Shown here one piece after another: positions 1 through 7,992 of a stretch of 64,000 nucleotides of DNA. The notes beneath the pieces were generated by a model. The model was given only the letters and a program-made list of their open reading frames with translations, had not been told where the DNA came from and ran no database searches. The translations under genes and the position numbers were made by a program. Positions within the stretch are counted from its first letter, which is position 1, and every line of letters starts with the position of its first letter. The stretch lies in assembly GCA_964571275.1 (NCBI GenBank), contig CAZNCQ010000007.1, positions 8,675 through 72,674 on the forward strand, in the 5' to 3' direction. This stretch comes from DASRQZ01 sp964571275 (GTDB lineage: Bacteria > Myxococcota_A > Polyangia > Fen-1088).

Positions 1-393
1 CAGCGTGGTGGCCCGCCAGAAGTCGATCTTGTCCTTTGGACGCGTGGCGATGCCCAGGCGCCGTCCTTTGAGATCCTTCACCGAACGGATGCCGGACTCA
101 GGCAAAGTCAGGAGCAGCTGCGACTCTTCCGTCCAGGTGAGGCCCAGCAGGCGCGTATCACGACCGTCGGCGCGGGCCCAGATCGCCGGAATGCTGCCAC
201 CCTGTCGAAACGAGTTGGGCAACTTGTGGTCGTAGTGAGATTCGCGGACGCTCGGGTCCGCGTCGTCGAGGACACAGCCAAGCGTGATGCCGTCGCGCGC
301 GAACTCCTCTTCGATCCAGCCGAGCTGGACGGCGATTCCCGTCGGCGTGGGAACTCCACAGCGCGTGTACCACAGCTTATCGAGCTTGCTCAT
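1..393 (-). CDS. DszB-like sulfinate desulfinase / SBP-fold protein, 3' part outside window
   Basis: About 131 N-terminal residues are visible and the gene runs off the left edge. There is no signal peptide, so it should be cytoplasmic. The motif WYTRCGVPTPTGIAVQLG puts Cys12 where DszB (2'-hydroxybiphenyl-2-sulfinate desulfinase) has its catalytic Cys27 (SNCPVPN). SHYDHKLPNSFRQGG gives His53 and Arg63, with the same 10-residue spacing as DszB His60 and Arg70. It is closely related to the proteins at 10660-11766 and 23524-24606. Start ATG 393 has an AAAGGAGAA ribosome site, and a sigma-54 promoter lies at 442-457. Family membership is what the sequence shows; the desulfinase reaction and the natural substrate are inferred. 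A divergent nitrate/sulfonate binding protein is the alternative. Confidence 0.8.
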   Translation of the reverse strand, partial: MSKLDKLWYTRCGVPTPTGIAVQLGWIEEEFARDGITLGCVLDDADPSVRESHYDHKLPNSFRQGGSIPAIWARADGRDTRLLGLTWTEESQLLLTLPESGIRSVKDLKGRRLGIATRPKDKIDFWRATTL

Positions 394-441
394 GAGCGAT
401 TCTCCTTTTCGACAACGCAGCGATCCGATTGGCTGCCTTCG

Positions 442-457
442 TGCACCTCACGTGCCA
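442..457 (-). promoter_or_regulatory. sigma-54 (-24/-12) promoter for the DszB-like gene at 393
   Basis: The minus strand reads TGGCACGTGAGGTGCA, with GG and GC exactly 12 bp apart as in the sigma-54 consensus TGGCACG-N4-TTGCW. The predicted transcript start near 431 leaves a 38-nt leader containing the ribosome site. Confidence 0.75.
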
Positions 458-505
458 CGATCGAATGCGGGCCAGCTTGCGTCATGCAGATCCGAAATTC
501 GCACG

Positions 506-556
506 GCTGCTTCCACGGCAGCAGCCGCAACCGCCCGCTGCTGAAACGGCAGCAGG
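506..556. promoter_or_regulatory. Tandem operator pair shared by two divergent sigma-54 promoters
   Basis: Site a, 506-525, is GCTGCTTCCACGGCAGCAGC; site b, 537-556, is GCTGCTGAAACGGCAGCAGG. Both are inverted repeats and their left ends are 31 bp apart, about three helical turns. They sit 49 bp from each of the promoters at 442-457 and 605-620, where an enhancer-binding activator would be expected to bind. Similar sites precede most units up to 21 kb. The likely ligand is the activator encoded at 5407-7446 (inference). Confidence 0.7.
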
Positions 557-604
557 CAAGCACACGTCGTTCTTCCGTCGAACCCGAGCGGGGGCTGTCG
601 TGCG

Positions 605-620
605 TGGCACGCCTGCTGCA
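605..620 (+). promoter_or_regulatory. sigma-54 (-24/-12) promoter for the small secreted protein at 659
   Basis: TGGCACGCCTGCTGCA matches the -24 element perfectly, and the -12 element (CTGCA) has correct spacing. The predicted start near 631 leaves a 28-nt leader with AAGGAG at 641-646 before ATG 659. Confidence 0.75.
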
Positions 621-658
621 ATGACGAGCGCTCCAACCCAAAGGAGCAATCCCCTCAG

Positions 659-1021
659 ATGAAGATTGAGACCGTGTTCTTGACGATTATCCTGACCTTG
701 GCCGCGACGCGGGTCTACGCGCAGAGCGCGGATGGCGGCTCCGACGACGTCGCAGACGACGCGACGACCGACGCGCCCGCGGACGTCACGTCGTCCGATG
801 CGAGCCGCAGCGCCGACGCGTCGTCGGGGAACGAAGCAGGTTCCTCCGACGCGCACACGGGCGGCGCGCAGGACGCGACGCCCAGCCGCCTCTACTCCCG
901 GGAAAATCCCGGCTGCTCGGTCGGGGGAGCAGCCGCCTCCAGCGGCTGGCACATTTTCGCGGCCGCCGCGTTCATCGCCTGCGCGGCCACCCGCCGCCGC
1001 CGTACGTCCCGCGCGGGATAG
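659..1021 (+). CDS. Small secreted Asp/Ser/Ala-rich protein with MYXO-CTERM-like sorting tail
   Basis: This 120-residue protein starts with a signal peptide (MKIETVFLTIILTLAA...YAQ). A low-complexity acidic stretch rich in Asp, Ala and Ser follows. The end has NPGCSVGG, a hydrophobic segment of about 15 residues (IFAAAAFIACAA) and an Arg-rich tail (TRRRRTSRAG). That Cys, helix and Arg order is the layout of MYXO-CTERM sorting signals, which place proteins at the myxobacterial cell surface. It is the only plus-strand gene in its neighbourhood, and its sigma-54 promoter shares the operator pair with the DszB-like gene, so co-induction is likely. Its role is unknown; a surface spacer or binding tether is possible. 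Confidence 0.7.
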   Translation: MKIETVFLTIILTLAATRVYAQSADGGSDDVADDATTDAPADVTSSDASRSADASSGNEAGSSDAHTGGAQDATPSRLYSRENPGCSVGGAAASSGWHIFAAAAFIACAATRRRRTSRAG

Positions 1022-1038
1022 CTATTGCGCTCGGATCC

Positions 1039-2448
1039 TCACGCGCGCGCCACTGGCGCGCGCGTGGTCAGATCCACCGGTGCCGGCAAGCGCACGGGTG
1101 CACTGGCAGGCGTTGGCCGGCGCGTGTGCGGATTCTGGGGCCGCGCCAGGCCCAGATTCTCCCGGTAGGTCGCGCCGCCATAGTCACGGTGAAACAGGCC
1201 GCGGCGCTGCAGCTCCGGGACGACCAGCTCGACGAAGTCTTCGAAGCCGCCCGGCAAGAGGGGCGGCACCACGTTGAATCCGTCGGCGCCGCCCTGGATG
1301 AACCACTCCTCGATCACGTCGGCCACGTGCTCCGCTGAGCCAATGAGCTGCAGGTGCCCCCGCGCCACGCCGAATCGCAAGACGAGCTGCCGCACGGTGA
1401 GGTTCTCGCGGCGCGCCAGCTCGATGAGCTGCTTCATGCGCCCCTTCCCGTTCTCGGGCTCGGGAAGGTTGTCCGGCAACGGACCGTCGAGATCCAGCTT
1501 GGAGACGTCGACGCCGAACAGGAAGACTCCGCGGGTGAACTCGACTAGGGACTGCAGGCTCTCGAACTTGTCGCGCGCCTCCTGGTCGGTCCTGGCAACG
1601 ACCACAGACAGGCCGGGCGTGATCTTGAGCTGGTCGGGTTCGCGTCCGTACTTGGCCATCCTGCCTTTGACGTCGCGGTAGTAGTCCTGCGCGACCTCGA
1701 GCGACTGCGCGGAGGCGTAGATCATCTCCGCGATCTCGGCCGCGAACTCACGGCCGGTGTCCGAGTTTCCAGCCTGCACCAGCACCGGGTAGCCCTGGAT
1801 CGGGCGCGCAATGTCGAGCACTCCATCGGACGTGAAGTGCTTGCCGGCATGATGCACCGGGTGCGCGGTCGCCGGCTCGAAGAATCGCCCCGCCGCGCGG
1901 TCGGGGCGATCGAACGCGTCGTCGTCCCAGCTGTCCCAGAGCTGCTTGGCTAGCGCCACGAACTCGCTGGCCCGCTCGTAGCGGTCGGCGTGCGACAGCG
2001 GCTTGGCGATGCCGAAGTTCCGGACGGTCGCGTCGGACAACGACGAGACTACGTTCCAGCCCGCGCGCCCGCGCGTCACGTGATCCAGCGAGGCGAACGT
2101 GCGCGCGACGTTGTAGGGGTGCTCGAAGTTGGTGTTCACCGTCGCCACCAACCCGATGTGCTTGGTCTCCGCGGCGATGCGCGAGAGTAACGTGAACGGC
2201 TCGAACTGAAACGCCACGCCCATGTGGCTGTGCGTCTCGAGGTCGTCGGCGGACCTGCCGATGAAGTCGGCGAGAAAGAACGTATGCAGCTTCGCGCGCT
2301 CGGCGAGAACGGCCAGCTTGACCCAGTAGTCGACGTCCGGCCGCCCGTCACCGCTCGCGCTGGGATGGCGCCAGGCCGCCGGATGGTGGCCGAAGCGCAT
2401 GAAGAATGTGTTCAGAATCAGCTGTCGTCGCGACGCGTCCGTAGTCAT
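1039..2448 (-). CDS. NtaA/SnaA/DszA-family FMN-dependent monooxygenase
   Basis: This 469-residue bacterial-luciferase-fold monooxygenase belongs to the DszA/NtaA/SnaA group, by length (about 450 usual) and by motifs such as QLILNTFFMRFGHHPAAWRHP, LADFIGRS, NFEHPYNVARTFASLDHVT, GRAGWNVVSS and PVLVQAGNSDTGREFAA. Such enzymes use FMNH2 from a separate reductase; DszA opens dibenzothiophene sulfone to a sulfinate. The start is ATG 2448 with a strong GAGGAGG site; a further in-frame extension lacks support. It lies 35 bp after the TonB receptor gene and probably shares its promoter. With the DszB-like proteins it forms a plausible oxidation-desulfination pair. No flavin reductase and no DszC-like gene are visible here. 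The real substrate is unknown. Confidence 0.85.
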   Translation of the reverse strand: MTTDASRRQLILNTFFMRFGHHPAAWRHPSASGDGRPDVDYWVKLAVLAERAKLHTFFLADFIGRSADDLETHSHMGVAFQFEPFTLLSRIAAETKHIGLVATVNTNFEHPYNVARTFASLDHVTRGRAGWNVVSSLSDATVRNFGIAKPLSHADRYERASEFVALAKQLWDSWDDDAFDRPDRAAGRFFEPATAHPVHHAGKHFTSDGVLDIARPIQGYPVLVQAGNSDTGREFAAEIAEMIYASAQSLEVAQDYYRDVKGRMAKYGREPDQLKITPGLSVVVARTDQEARDKFESLQSLVEFTRGVFLFGVDVSKLDLDGPLPDNLPEPENGKGRMKQLIELARRENLTVRQLVLRFGVARGHLQLIGSAEHVADVIEEWFIQGGADGFNVVPPLLPGGFEDFVELVVPELQRRGLFHRDYGGATYRENLGLARPQNPHTRRPTPASAPVRLPAPVDLTTRAPVARA

Positions 2449-2482
2449 ATCGACCTCCTCTCTCGAACCGGCAGTCCCCCGG

Positions 2483-5032
2483 TCACCACCAGCGCGCGAG
2501 CAGCGAGACACCCGCCGTCAATGGATCGGCCCAGATGGCAACGTCACCAGTCGCGCCCGTCGCTCCGGGCAAGCTGTGCGCGCGATATCGAACGTCGGTC
2601 AAGTTGTCTCCGTACAGCGTCAGCGAGACCTTGTCGTCGGCGCTGACCAGCGCCACGCGGGCATTGATCAGCGAAGTGGCGGGCGTCTGGAGCAGCGGAT
2701 CGTTCTGATTGGTGACGAAGTGGAACTGCCGGCTGGTGAAATGCCAGTCACCTGCGACGACCAGCTTCGGCACGTTGCCCGAGCCAAACGGGATACGATA
2801 GTCGGCGCGCACGAGCGAGCTGACATGCGGCGAGCGGACGAACTGATTACCCGAATAGTTGGGGCCGTTGTTCAGCACCTGAAAGTCGGTGAATTTCGTG
2901 TCGAGCAGGCCCAGGCTGCCTCCCACGTGCAGCGTCCCGAACGGCAACGCATCCAGCTCGAGCTCGCCGCCGTTGACGCGACCCGCGGCAACATTCTGCA
3001 AATAGGAGACGGCTGTGTTGGTGGGCGGCAGCGGCCCAACGACGTTCACCTGGATGTTGTGGTAGTTGTAGCGAAACGCGCTGGCATTGACGATCAGCCG
3101 GTTGTTGGCCCAGCTGGTCTTGGCGCCAGCCTCGAAGTCGTCCAATGTCTCGGGCTGGACGACGTTGAGCGCCGACACCGACGTCGCCGCCGTGTTGTAA
3201 CCGCCCGACTTCACGCCGCGCGCGTAGCGGAAGTACACCTGCGCGGTCTTGGTGATCTCGTATTGTGGGGACAGGTCCCAGGTGAAGTTGTTCCAGGTGT
3301 TCGATGGATTCGAAGTGAACGAGTTGCTGAGCGGCGTCGTCACCGATTGGGGCAACCACCAGCGCGCCGGATCGTTGAATACGGCCGCGGTGCCGGTGGG
3401 CGTGGCTTCGCGCAGAAAGTCGAGGTGACGATGCTCGGTGGTGAAACGCAGCCCACCGATCAGGTTCAGCCGATCGATGATTCTCACCGTCGCGCTCCCG
3501 AACACGGCGCCGCTATCCGCCTGGTGCTCGAATCCCGTGTGAGCGTAGTTGGCCGCCGCCGGTCCCTCGAGCGGCAGCCCCGGCAGCTTGCCGGTCGCAG
3601 CGTCGCTGATGATGTTCTCGTGGAAGTAGAACGCGCCCCCGACCCAGCTCACCCGATCGGCGCGCGGCGAGGCGACGCGTAGCTCTTCGGTGAGCTGATA
3701 GGACCGGGCCTGCGACCAGCCCCGGCTGATCTCGATTGGCGTGTTGTCGGAGTCGGTGAAGGTCTGGTCACGAAAGTCCTCGTACGCGGAGATGGCGGTC
3801 ACCGTCACACCACCGCCCGCGCGCCACTTGAAATTGAGGAATGCCCCGTTCTGCGTGAGGTTGTCACTCGCGGGCGCGTTGGTGCTGACGGTGTCGGGAT
3901 CGGTGCTCGGCACGTAACCCAGAAGGTAGGCGCCGTTGGCCGCGTTGCTCGCGGTCGTAGTGAACGAGCCCTGGTTCCCGTACTGGCGATAATGAACGTT
4001 GCCGGTCACCTCGAAGTCCGGCGTGATGCGCCCGAGGAGCTGCAACCTCACGGCGCCGTCTTGAAACTGGCCCTCGGCGGCCCCGGTGTTGAGGTTCGTG
4101 AACCGGGCGCCCCGCGCCTCGTAGTGGAACGAGACGCGCGCGGCCAGATGGTTCTTCCAGATCACGCCGCCCGCCGCGCCCTCGAGGATTCGATCGTTGT
4201 AGGTACCGTCGTCGAGCCGAAGATAGCCGTCGGACCCGGTGAGATCGGGTTTTCGGGTGATGATGTTGATCGCGCCGCCGGTGGTGTTCTTGCCCCAGAG
4301 CGTGCCCTGTGGGCCGCGCAGCACCTCGACGCGATCGAGGTCGAAGAGCGGAAACCCGGTACCGGTGGCGTTGCTGATGTACACGTCATCCAGGTAGAAC
4401 CCGATCGGGTTCGAGAAATCGAGCTGCTGCTGGCCCGTCCCGACGCCGCGGATCCACCAGCGCGGGCGGCCGTGACCCTGGGCAACCGCCGACGCGTTCG
4501 GCACGTAGTCGAGGACCTCCTTGGCGGAGCGGCCGATCTGGTTCTCGGTGAGGTTGTCTCCTTGCAAGACGCTGAGCGCGCTGGCCACGCTCTGCGCGTT
4601 CTGCTCGCGTCGCTCGGCGGTGACCACGACCTGCTTCAACGTCGGTGCGGCGCTCGCGAGAGCTGGCTCGGTTCCGGTGCTGGCGGGTGGAGTCGGGCCC
4701 GCCTCGGCCGGTGGCGCGGACGGTGACGCCGGCGCGGCAGCTACCGGAGGCGCGGGCGCGTGGTCTGACGGTGACGCGGGAGGTGCAGCTGGCGGTGGCG
4801 GCGGCGCGGGCGGAGCTGCCGCCGGCGGCACGGGCGCGACCGGCGGAGCCGCTGCTGGCGGCGAGGCCGGCGGAGAATCACCGGTAGCAGGTGGCGCCGC
4901 AGCGACCGGTGCGTCCGGCGGCGCTACTGGCGGCGAATCGCTCTGCGCGAGAACCGGAGCTGAAAGAAGGATCGAAAGGACAATCGAAAGAGAAACCAGG
5001 GAAATGGTCGTGGGACGTTCGGTCGTGTTCAC
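2483..5032 (-). CDS. TonB-dependent outer-membrane receptor with long Pro/Ala-rich N-terminal linker
   Basis: The 849-residue protein has a signal peptide (VLSILLSAPVLAQS), then about 100 residues of Pro/Ala-rich linker, a TonB box region (LKQVVVTAERRE), a plug domain (RWWIRGVGTGQQQLDFSNPI, VEVLRGPQGTLWGKNTTGG) and a 22-strand-type barrel ending ...GVSLLARWW with a terminal aromatic. The start is GTG 5032 with GAGG upstream. It is strongly similar to the receptor at 21066-23477 but has a longer linker. Position and promoter tie it to the DszA-like gene downstream and to the sigma-54 regulon. The inferred job is energised uptake of an organosulfur compound too large or too dilute for porins; a siderophore role is less likely given the context. 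Confidence 0.9.
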   Translation of the reverse strand: MNTTERPTTISLVSLSIVLSILLSAPVLAQSDSPPVAPPDAPVAAAPPATGDSPPASPPAAAPPVAPVPPAAAPPAPPPPPAAPPASPSDHAPAPPVAAAPASPSAPPAEAGPTPPASTGTEPALASAAPTLKQVVVTAERREQNAQSVASALSVLQGDNLTENQIGRSAKEVLDYVPNASAVAQGHGRPRWWIRGVGTGQQQLDFSNPIGFYLDDVYISNATGTGFPLFDLDRVEVLRGPQGTLWGKNTTGGAINIITRKPDLTGSDGYLRLDDGTYNDRILEGAAGGVIWKNHLAARVSFHYEARGARFTNLNTGAAEGQFQDGAVRLQLLGRITPDFEVTGNVHYRQYGNQGSFTTTASNAANGAYLLGYVPSTDPDTVSTNAPASDNLTQNGAFLNFKWRAGGGVTVTAISAYEDFRDQTFTDSDNTPIEISRGWSQARSYQLTEELRVASPRADRVSWVGGAFYFHENIISDAATGKLPGLPLEGPAAANYAHTGFEHQADSGAVFGSATVRIIDRLNLIGGLRFTTEHRHLDFLREATPTGTAAVFNDPARWWLPQSVTTPLSNSFTSNPSNTWNNFTWDLSPQYEITKTAQVYFRYARGVKSGGYNTAATSVSALNVVQPETLDDFEAGAKTSWANNRLIVNASAFRYNYHNIQVNVVGPLPPTNTAVSYLQNVAAGRVNGGELELDALPFGTLHVGGSLGLLDTKFTDFQVLNNGPNYSGNQFVRSPHVSSLVRADYRIPFGSGNVPKLVVAGDWHFTSRQFHFVTNQNDPLLQTPATSLINARVALVSADDKVSLTLYGDNLTDVRYRAHSLPGATGATGDVAIWADPLTAGVSLLARWW

Positions 5033-5092
5033 AACGGCCTCAATTTGAGTTAGCCCGAATCCCGCAAATGGGACGGGAGTGCCGGCGCCTCG

Positions 5093-5108
5093 TGCAAGGC
5101 GCGCGCCG
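5093..5108 (-). promoter_or_regulatory. Probable sigma-54 promoter for the receptor-DszA-like unit
   Basis: The minus strand reads CGGCGCGCGCCTTGCA: a perfect TTGCA -12 element, correct GG-GC spacing, and a weaker -24 element (CGGCGCG). The predicted start near 5082 is 50 nt ahead of GTG 5032. Confidence 0.55.
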
Positions 5109-5137
5109 CACGCCAGACCGCACCCGATGGCGCTTCC

Positions 5138-5187
5138 GATGCTGGCACGGCAGCAAAAACCGCCCGCGCTGCCTCTGGAGCAGCAGC
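5138..5187. promoter_or_regulatory. Tandem operator pair, 30 bp apart
   Basis: Sites GATGCTGGCACGGCAGCAAA (5138-5157) and GCTGCCTCTGGAGCAGCAGC (5168-5187) match the pair at 506-556. They lie 30 bp upstream of the -24 element at 5108 and also upstream of the activator gene, so they may serve autoregulation too. Confidence 0.65.
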
Positions 5188-5238
5188 GGATGCGCTTCGG
5201 CCGGCCGCTGCTCTCTTCTCCTATAGAAGACGTTTGTC

Positions 5239-5266
5239 TTGTATTTTATCGACGCCCGTCTATGAT
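5239..5266 (+). promoter_or_regulatory. sigma-70-like promoter for the activator gene
   Basis: TTGTAT (5239-5244) and TATGAT (5261-5266) are separated by 16 bp in an AT-rich patch unusual for this window. A small inverted repeat, AAGAC-GTTT-GTCTT (5227-5240), overlaps the -35 element and could be an operator. Confidence 0.45.
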
Positions 5267-5406
5267 TCCGGCGATGGCTCGCTCGCGCTTCCCTCAAATC
5301 CCCTTCGCCCTGACCTGTTGAAGGGCGACGGCACCGTCGCCGCCGCTGGAACTGACACAGGAAGGATCAGAACCATGATCGACGAGATTCGGGGCGAGGA
5401 GCAGTC

Positions 5407-7446
5407 ATGCCAGTCCTGACGTTGCCGCAGGGCGAGAAGCTGTCGCTGTCTGTGCGTGCAAAGGCGCTGGTGTTCGAGGATCCAAAGTCGCGCGCGCTCT
5501 TGACCCGGATCCGCCAGGTGGCCCCGAGCAACGCGACCGTGCTCATCGCCGGTGAGACGGGGACCGGCAAAGAGATCGTCGCGCGTCACATCCACGACCT
5601 CTCCGAGCGCGCGCGGCGACCTTTCGTCGCTTTGAACTGCGGTGCGTTCTCCGAGTCGTTGATCGAAAGCGATCTCTTCGGTCACGAGAAGGGTGCCTTC
5701 ACGGGCGCCGCGGCCGGCAAGGCGGGATGGTTCGAAGCGGCCGATGGCGGAACGCTGTTTCTCGACGAGATCGGCGATCTGCCGCTCGGTGCGCAGGTCA
5801 AGCTGCTGCGCGTGCTGCAGGAACGCGAGGTCGTACGGCTCGGCTCACGCAACCCGATCCCCGTCGACGTGCGACTGATCGCCGCGACCAACGTCCGGCT
5901 CGAGGAGGCCGTGGCGGCGGGTCACTTCCGAGAAGATCTGTTCTTCCGGCTCGCGGTGGCCAAGCTGACCGTCGAGGCCCTTCGAGACCGTCCCGGCGAT
6001 ATCCTTCCCCTCGCCGGATATTTCCTCGAGGTCTACGCCAGCAAGCTCGGCACGCGCGGTCGCAGCGAAGTCCCCCGGTTCAGCCCGGCGGCCGAGCGCT
6101 GCTTGCTCGGACACAACTGGATGGGCAACATCCGCGAGCTCGAGAACGCGATCCACCATGCGCTGCTGGTCTGCCGAGGCCCGGAGATCGAGCCGGAGGA
6201 TCTTCCGCTGATCCGGCTACCGCCGCGCCGCCAGACGGGATCATTCACACCCCTGGTGGCGGAGCCGACGGCTCCAGCGCGCGTCGATCCGCGCCAGGCT
6301 CTGCGAACCGCGCTCAAAGATCTCTACCGCGAGGGCGGTCCCGATCTCTGGAACGAGATCGAGGCGATGGTCATGCTGACCGCCTACGAGCACTCGGATG
6401 AGAACCAGCTTCGCACAGCGCGGCTCCTCGGCGTGAGCCGCAACGTGGTGCGCGCCCGCCTCCTGCAATATGGCGCGCTCGTCAGCGGAGCCCAGGAGAT
6501 CGAATCGTCGGAAGACGGACCTGCGCCCGTCACGCCTCGCAAGGTGCGCATCGGCCAGCTGCCACTCGGCACGCTCGCGGTCATGCACCTCGACGGCAAG
6601 CTCGCCCGCCGTTGGGCGCAGCGCGGGATCGAGATCGAATGGTCGACGTTCGACGCCGGTCCCTCGCTGGTCCAGGCTATGCGCGCCGGCAAGCTCGATC
6701 TCGGCATCGCGGGCAGCATCGCGTCGATCGTCGCGCAGGCCGAGGACGTGCCTCTGGTCTGCCTGGCGGCCGAACCGCCTGCGCCCGAAGGATCGGCAAT
6801 CGTCGTCCATCGTGACTCTCCCATCCGCCAGGTCTCGGACCTGAAGGGCAAGACCGTCGCGCTCAAACGCGGCAGCAACAGCGACTACCTTCTGCTCAAA
6901 GCGCTCGAGGAGGCCGACCTCGAGCCGACCGACGTGCGCCTGTCGGAGCTGCCCGACGGCGATGCGCTGGCCGCCTTCGAGCGCCAGGACTTCGACGCCT
7001 GGGCGATCTGGAATCCGACGCTCGCAGTCCTGCGGCAGAACGGCGGCGCGCGCGTCTTGCGAGACGGCTCGGGATTGCTCGGGAACGTCATCTGCTACGT
7101 GGGGACGCGCGCGTTCACCGATACCCACCCCGATCTCGTCGACGACTTCCTCGAAGAGGTCACGCGCGCCGGTGAATGGATCAACGCCAACCAGCAGGCG
7201 GCGGTCGCGTTGCTGGCGCCGCACGCCGACGCCAGCCCGGGCGCCATCTCCACCGCGCTGTCCCGGAGGCGCTACGGCGCGCGCCCGCTCGACGCGTCGC
7301 TGTTGGCCGCGCAGCAATCGATCGCCGACACGTTGCTGCGGGCGAACCGCATCGGCCGACACGTCACAGTCAAGGACGCCCAGTGGGTGCCGCCTGCGCT
7401 GCCGCCGGCGATTTCCACCGCGCAACCGATGCGCGCGCGCCGCTGA
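5407..7446 (+). CDS. sigma-54-dependent activator with C-terminal SsuA-like substrate-binding sensor domain
   Basis: This 679-residue protein begins almost directly with the AAA+ domain (about 22-265): Walker A GETGTGKE at 49-56, sigma-54 contact loop GAFTGA at 96-101, Walker B GGTLFLDEIG at 114-123. A Fis-type helix-turn-helix follows (about 335-356, RTARLLGVSRNVVRARLLQY). Residues about 378-660 form a periplasmic-binding-protein-type domain like sulfonate-binding SsuA (VRIGQLPLGTLAVMHLDGKL, GKLDLGIAGS, DLKGKTVALKRGS, AWAIWNPTLAVL) but without a signal peptide, so it should bind ligand in the cytoplasm. It has no receiver, GAF or V4R domain at the N-terminus. It resembles the short SfnR-type activators of sulfone use, plus a sensor. 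The promoters and operators nearby suggest it controls the island. Confidence 0.9.
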   Translation: MPVLTLPQGEKLSLSVRAKALVFEDPKSRALLTRIRQVAPSNATVLIAGETGTGKEIVARHIHDLSERARRPFVALNCGAFSESLIESDLFGHEKGAFTGAAAGKAGWFEAADGGTLFLDEIGDLPLGAQVKLLRVLQEREVVRLGSRNPIPVDVRLIAATNVRLEEAVAAGHFREDLFFRLAVAKLTVEALRDRPGDILPLAGYFLEVYASKLGTRGRSEVPRFSPAAERCLLGHNWMGNIRELENAIHHALLVCRGPEIEPEDLPLIRLPPRRQTGSFTPLVAEPTAPARVDPRQALRTALKDLYREGGPDLWNEIEAMVMLTAYEHSDENQLRTARLLGVSRNVVRARLLQYGALVSGAQEIESSEDGPAPVTPRKVRIGQLPLGTLAVMHLDGKLARRWAQRGIEIEWSTFDAGPSLVQAMRAGKLDLGIAGSIASIVAQAEDVPLVCLAAEPPAPEGSAIVVHRDSPIRQVSDLKGKTVALKRGSNSDYLLLKALEEADLEPTDVRLSELPDGDALAAFERQDFDAWAIWNPTLAVLRQNGGARVLRDGSGLLGNVICYVGTRAFTDTHPDLVDDFLEEVTRAGEWINANQQAAVALLAPHADASPGAISTALSRRRYGARPLDASLLAAQQSIADTLLRANRIGRHVTVKDAQWVPPALPPAISTAQPMRARR

Positions 7447-7466
7447 CCGGCGCGCGGCGGTGCGGA

Positions 7467-7970
7467 TCAGGGGAGGCTCTGCTTCTCGTCCATGATGAGG
7501 TGGCTGGCAATCAGCCACCTGCCGTTTTCGCGCAAAAGCACCCGAAGATCGTGCGTCTTCCGCGTCGGGTACTCGGCGCCGGTCGCGCTTTTCTGCCCGA
7601 CCGTCTCCCGGTAAGAAGTGGCGCTGGCGACGTCCGGGCGCAGGAAGCGGACCGTCGTCGTCGATCGAGTGCTCTTGCGCGTTCGCGTCCCGGGCTGGGT
7701 GTAGAACTTCTCCAGGAACTCGTGAATCGCCGCCCTGCCCTTCCTCGACAGGCCAAAGGCGTTGGTCCAGTCGGCGTCGGCGGCGTAGTCGCGGGTCGCG
7801 ATCTCGGCGTCGAACACCTTCCAGCCCTGGTCCCAGTTCGCGATCAGCTGCTTGATGGCTGCTTCGTCGCGCGCCTGCGCATTTCCGACCGGCTCGGTTT
7901 GACCGGCACGCTCCGCGCTCAGAACTCCGAGGCCGACCGCCAGAGCGATCGTCCAGCGCAATGCTTTCAT
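7467..7970 (-). CDS. Secreted SnoaL-like (DUF4440/SgcJ-EcaC type) protein
   Basis: A 167-residue protein with a signal peptide (MKALRWTIALAVGLGVLSAERA) and a cone-shaped NTF2/SnoaL-like fold, recognised from DEAAIKQLIANWDQGWKVFDAE, the central DADWTNAFGL and the end LLRENGRWLIASHLI. Such proteins act as isomerases, cyclases or small-ligand binders; no catalytic residue set is clear here. It is the last gene of the minus-strand run that starts with the DszB-like gene at 11766, and it is convergent with the activator gene. A periplasmic ligand-binding or modifying role in the pathway is only inferred from position. Confidence 0.7.
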   Translation of the reverse strand: MKALRWTIALAVGLGVLSAERAGQTEPVGNAQARDEAAIKQLIANWDQGWKVFDAEIATRDYAADADWTNAFGLSRKGRAAIHEFLEKFYTQPGTRTRKSTRSTTTVRFLRPDVASATSYRETVGQKSATGAEYPTRKTHDLRVLLRENGRWLIASHLIMDEKQSLP

Positions 7971-7992
7971 GGTGGCCTCCTCGCTACTCGGG

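Larger units (their letters stand above)
5033..5406. promoter_or_regulatory. Divergent control region between TonB receptor and sigma-54 activator genes
   Basis: These 374 bp hold no gene. They contain the sigma-54 promoter facing the receptor, the tandem operator pair, and a sigma-70-like promoter facing the activator gene; each is listed separately. Confidence 0.7.

Noticed and set aside
4521..5048. Gly/Ala-rich plus-strand reading frame opposite the receptor linker
   Set aside because: It is the antisense of the Pro/Ala-rich linker; its composition follows from codon bias and it has no ribosome site.
5062..5083. TTTGC...GTGCCG resembling a sigma-54 promoter
   Set aside because: GG and GC are 17-18 bp apart instead of 12; the element at 5093-5108 has correct spacing.
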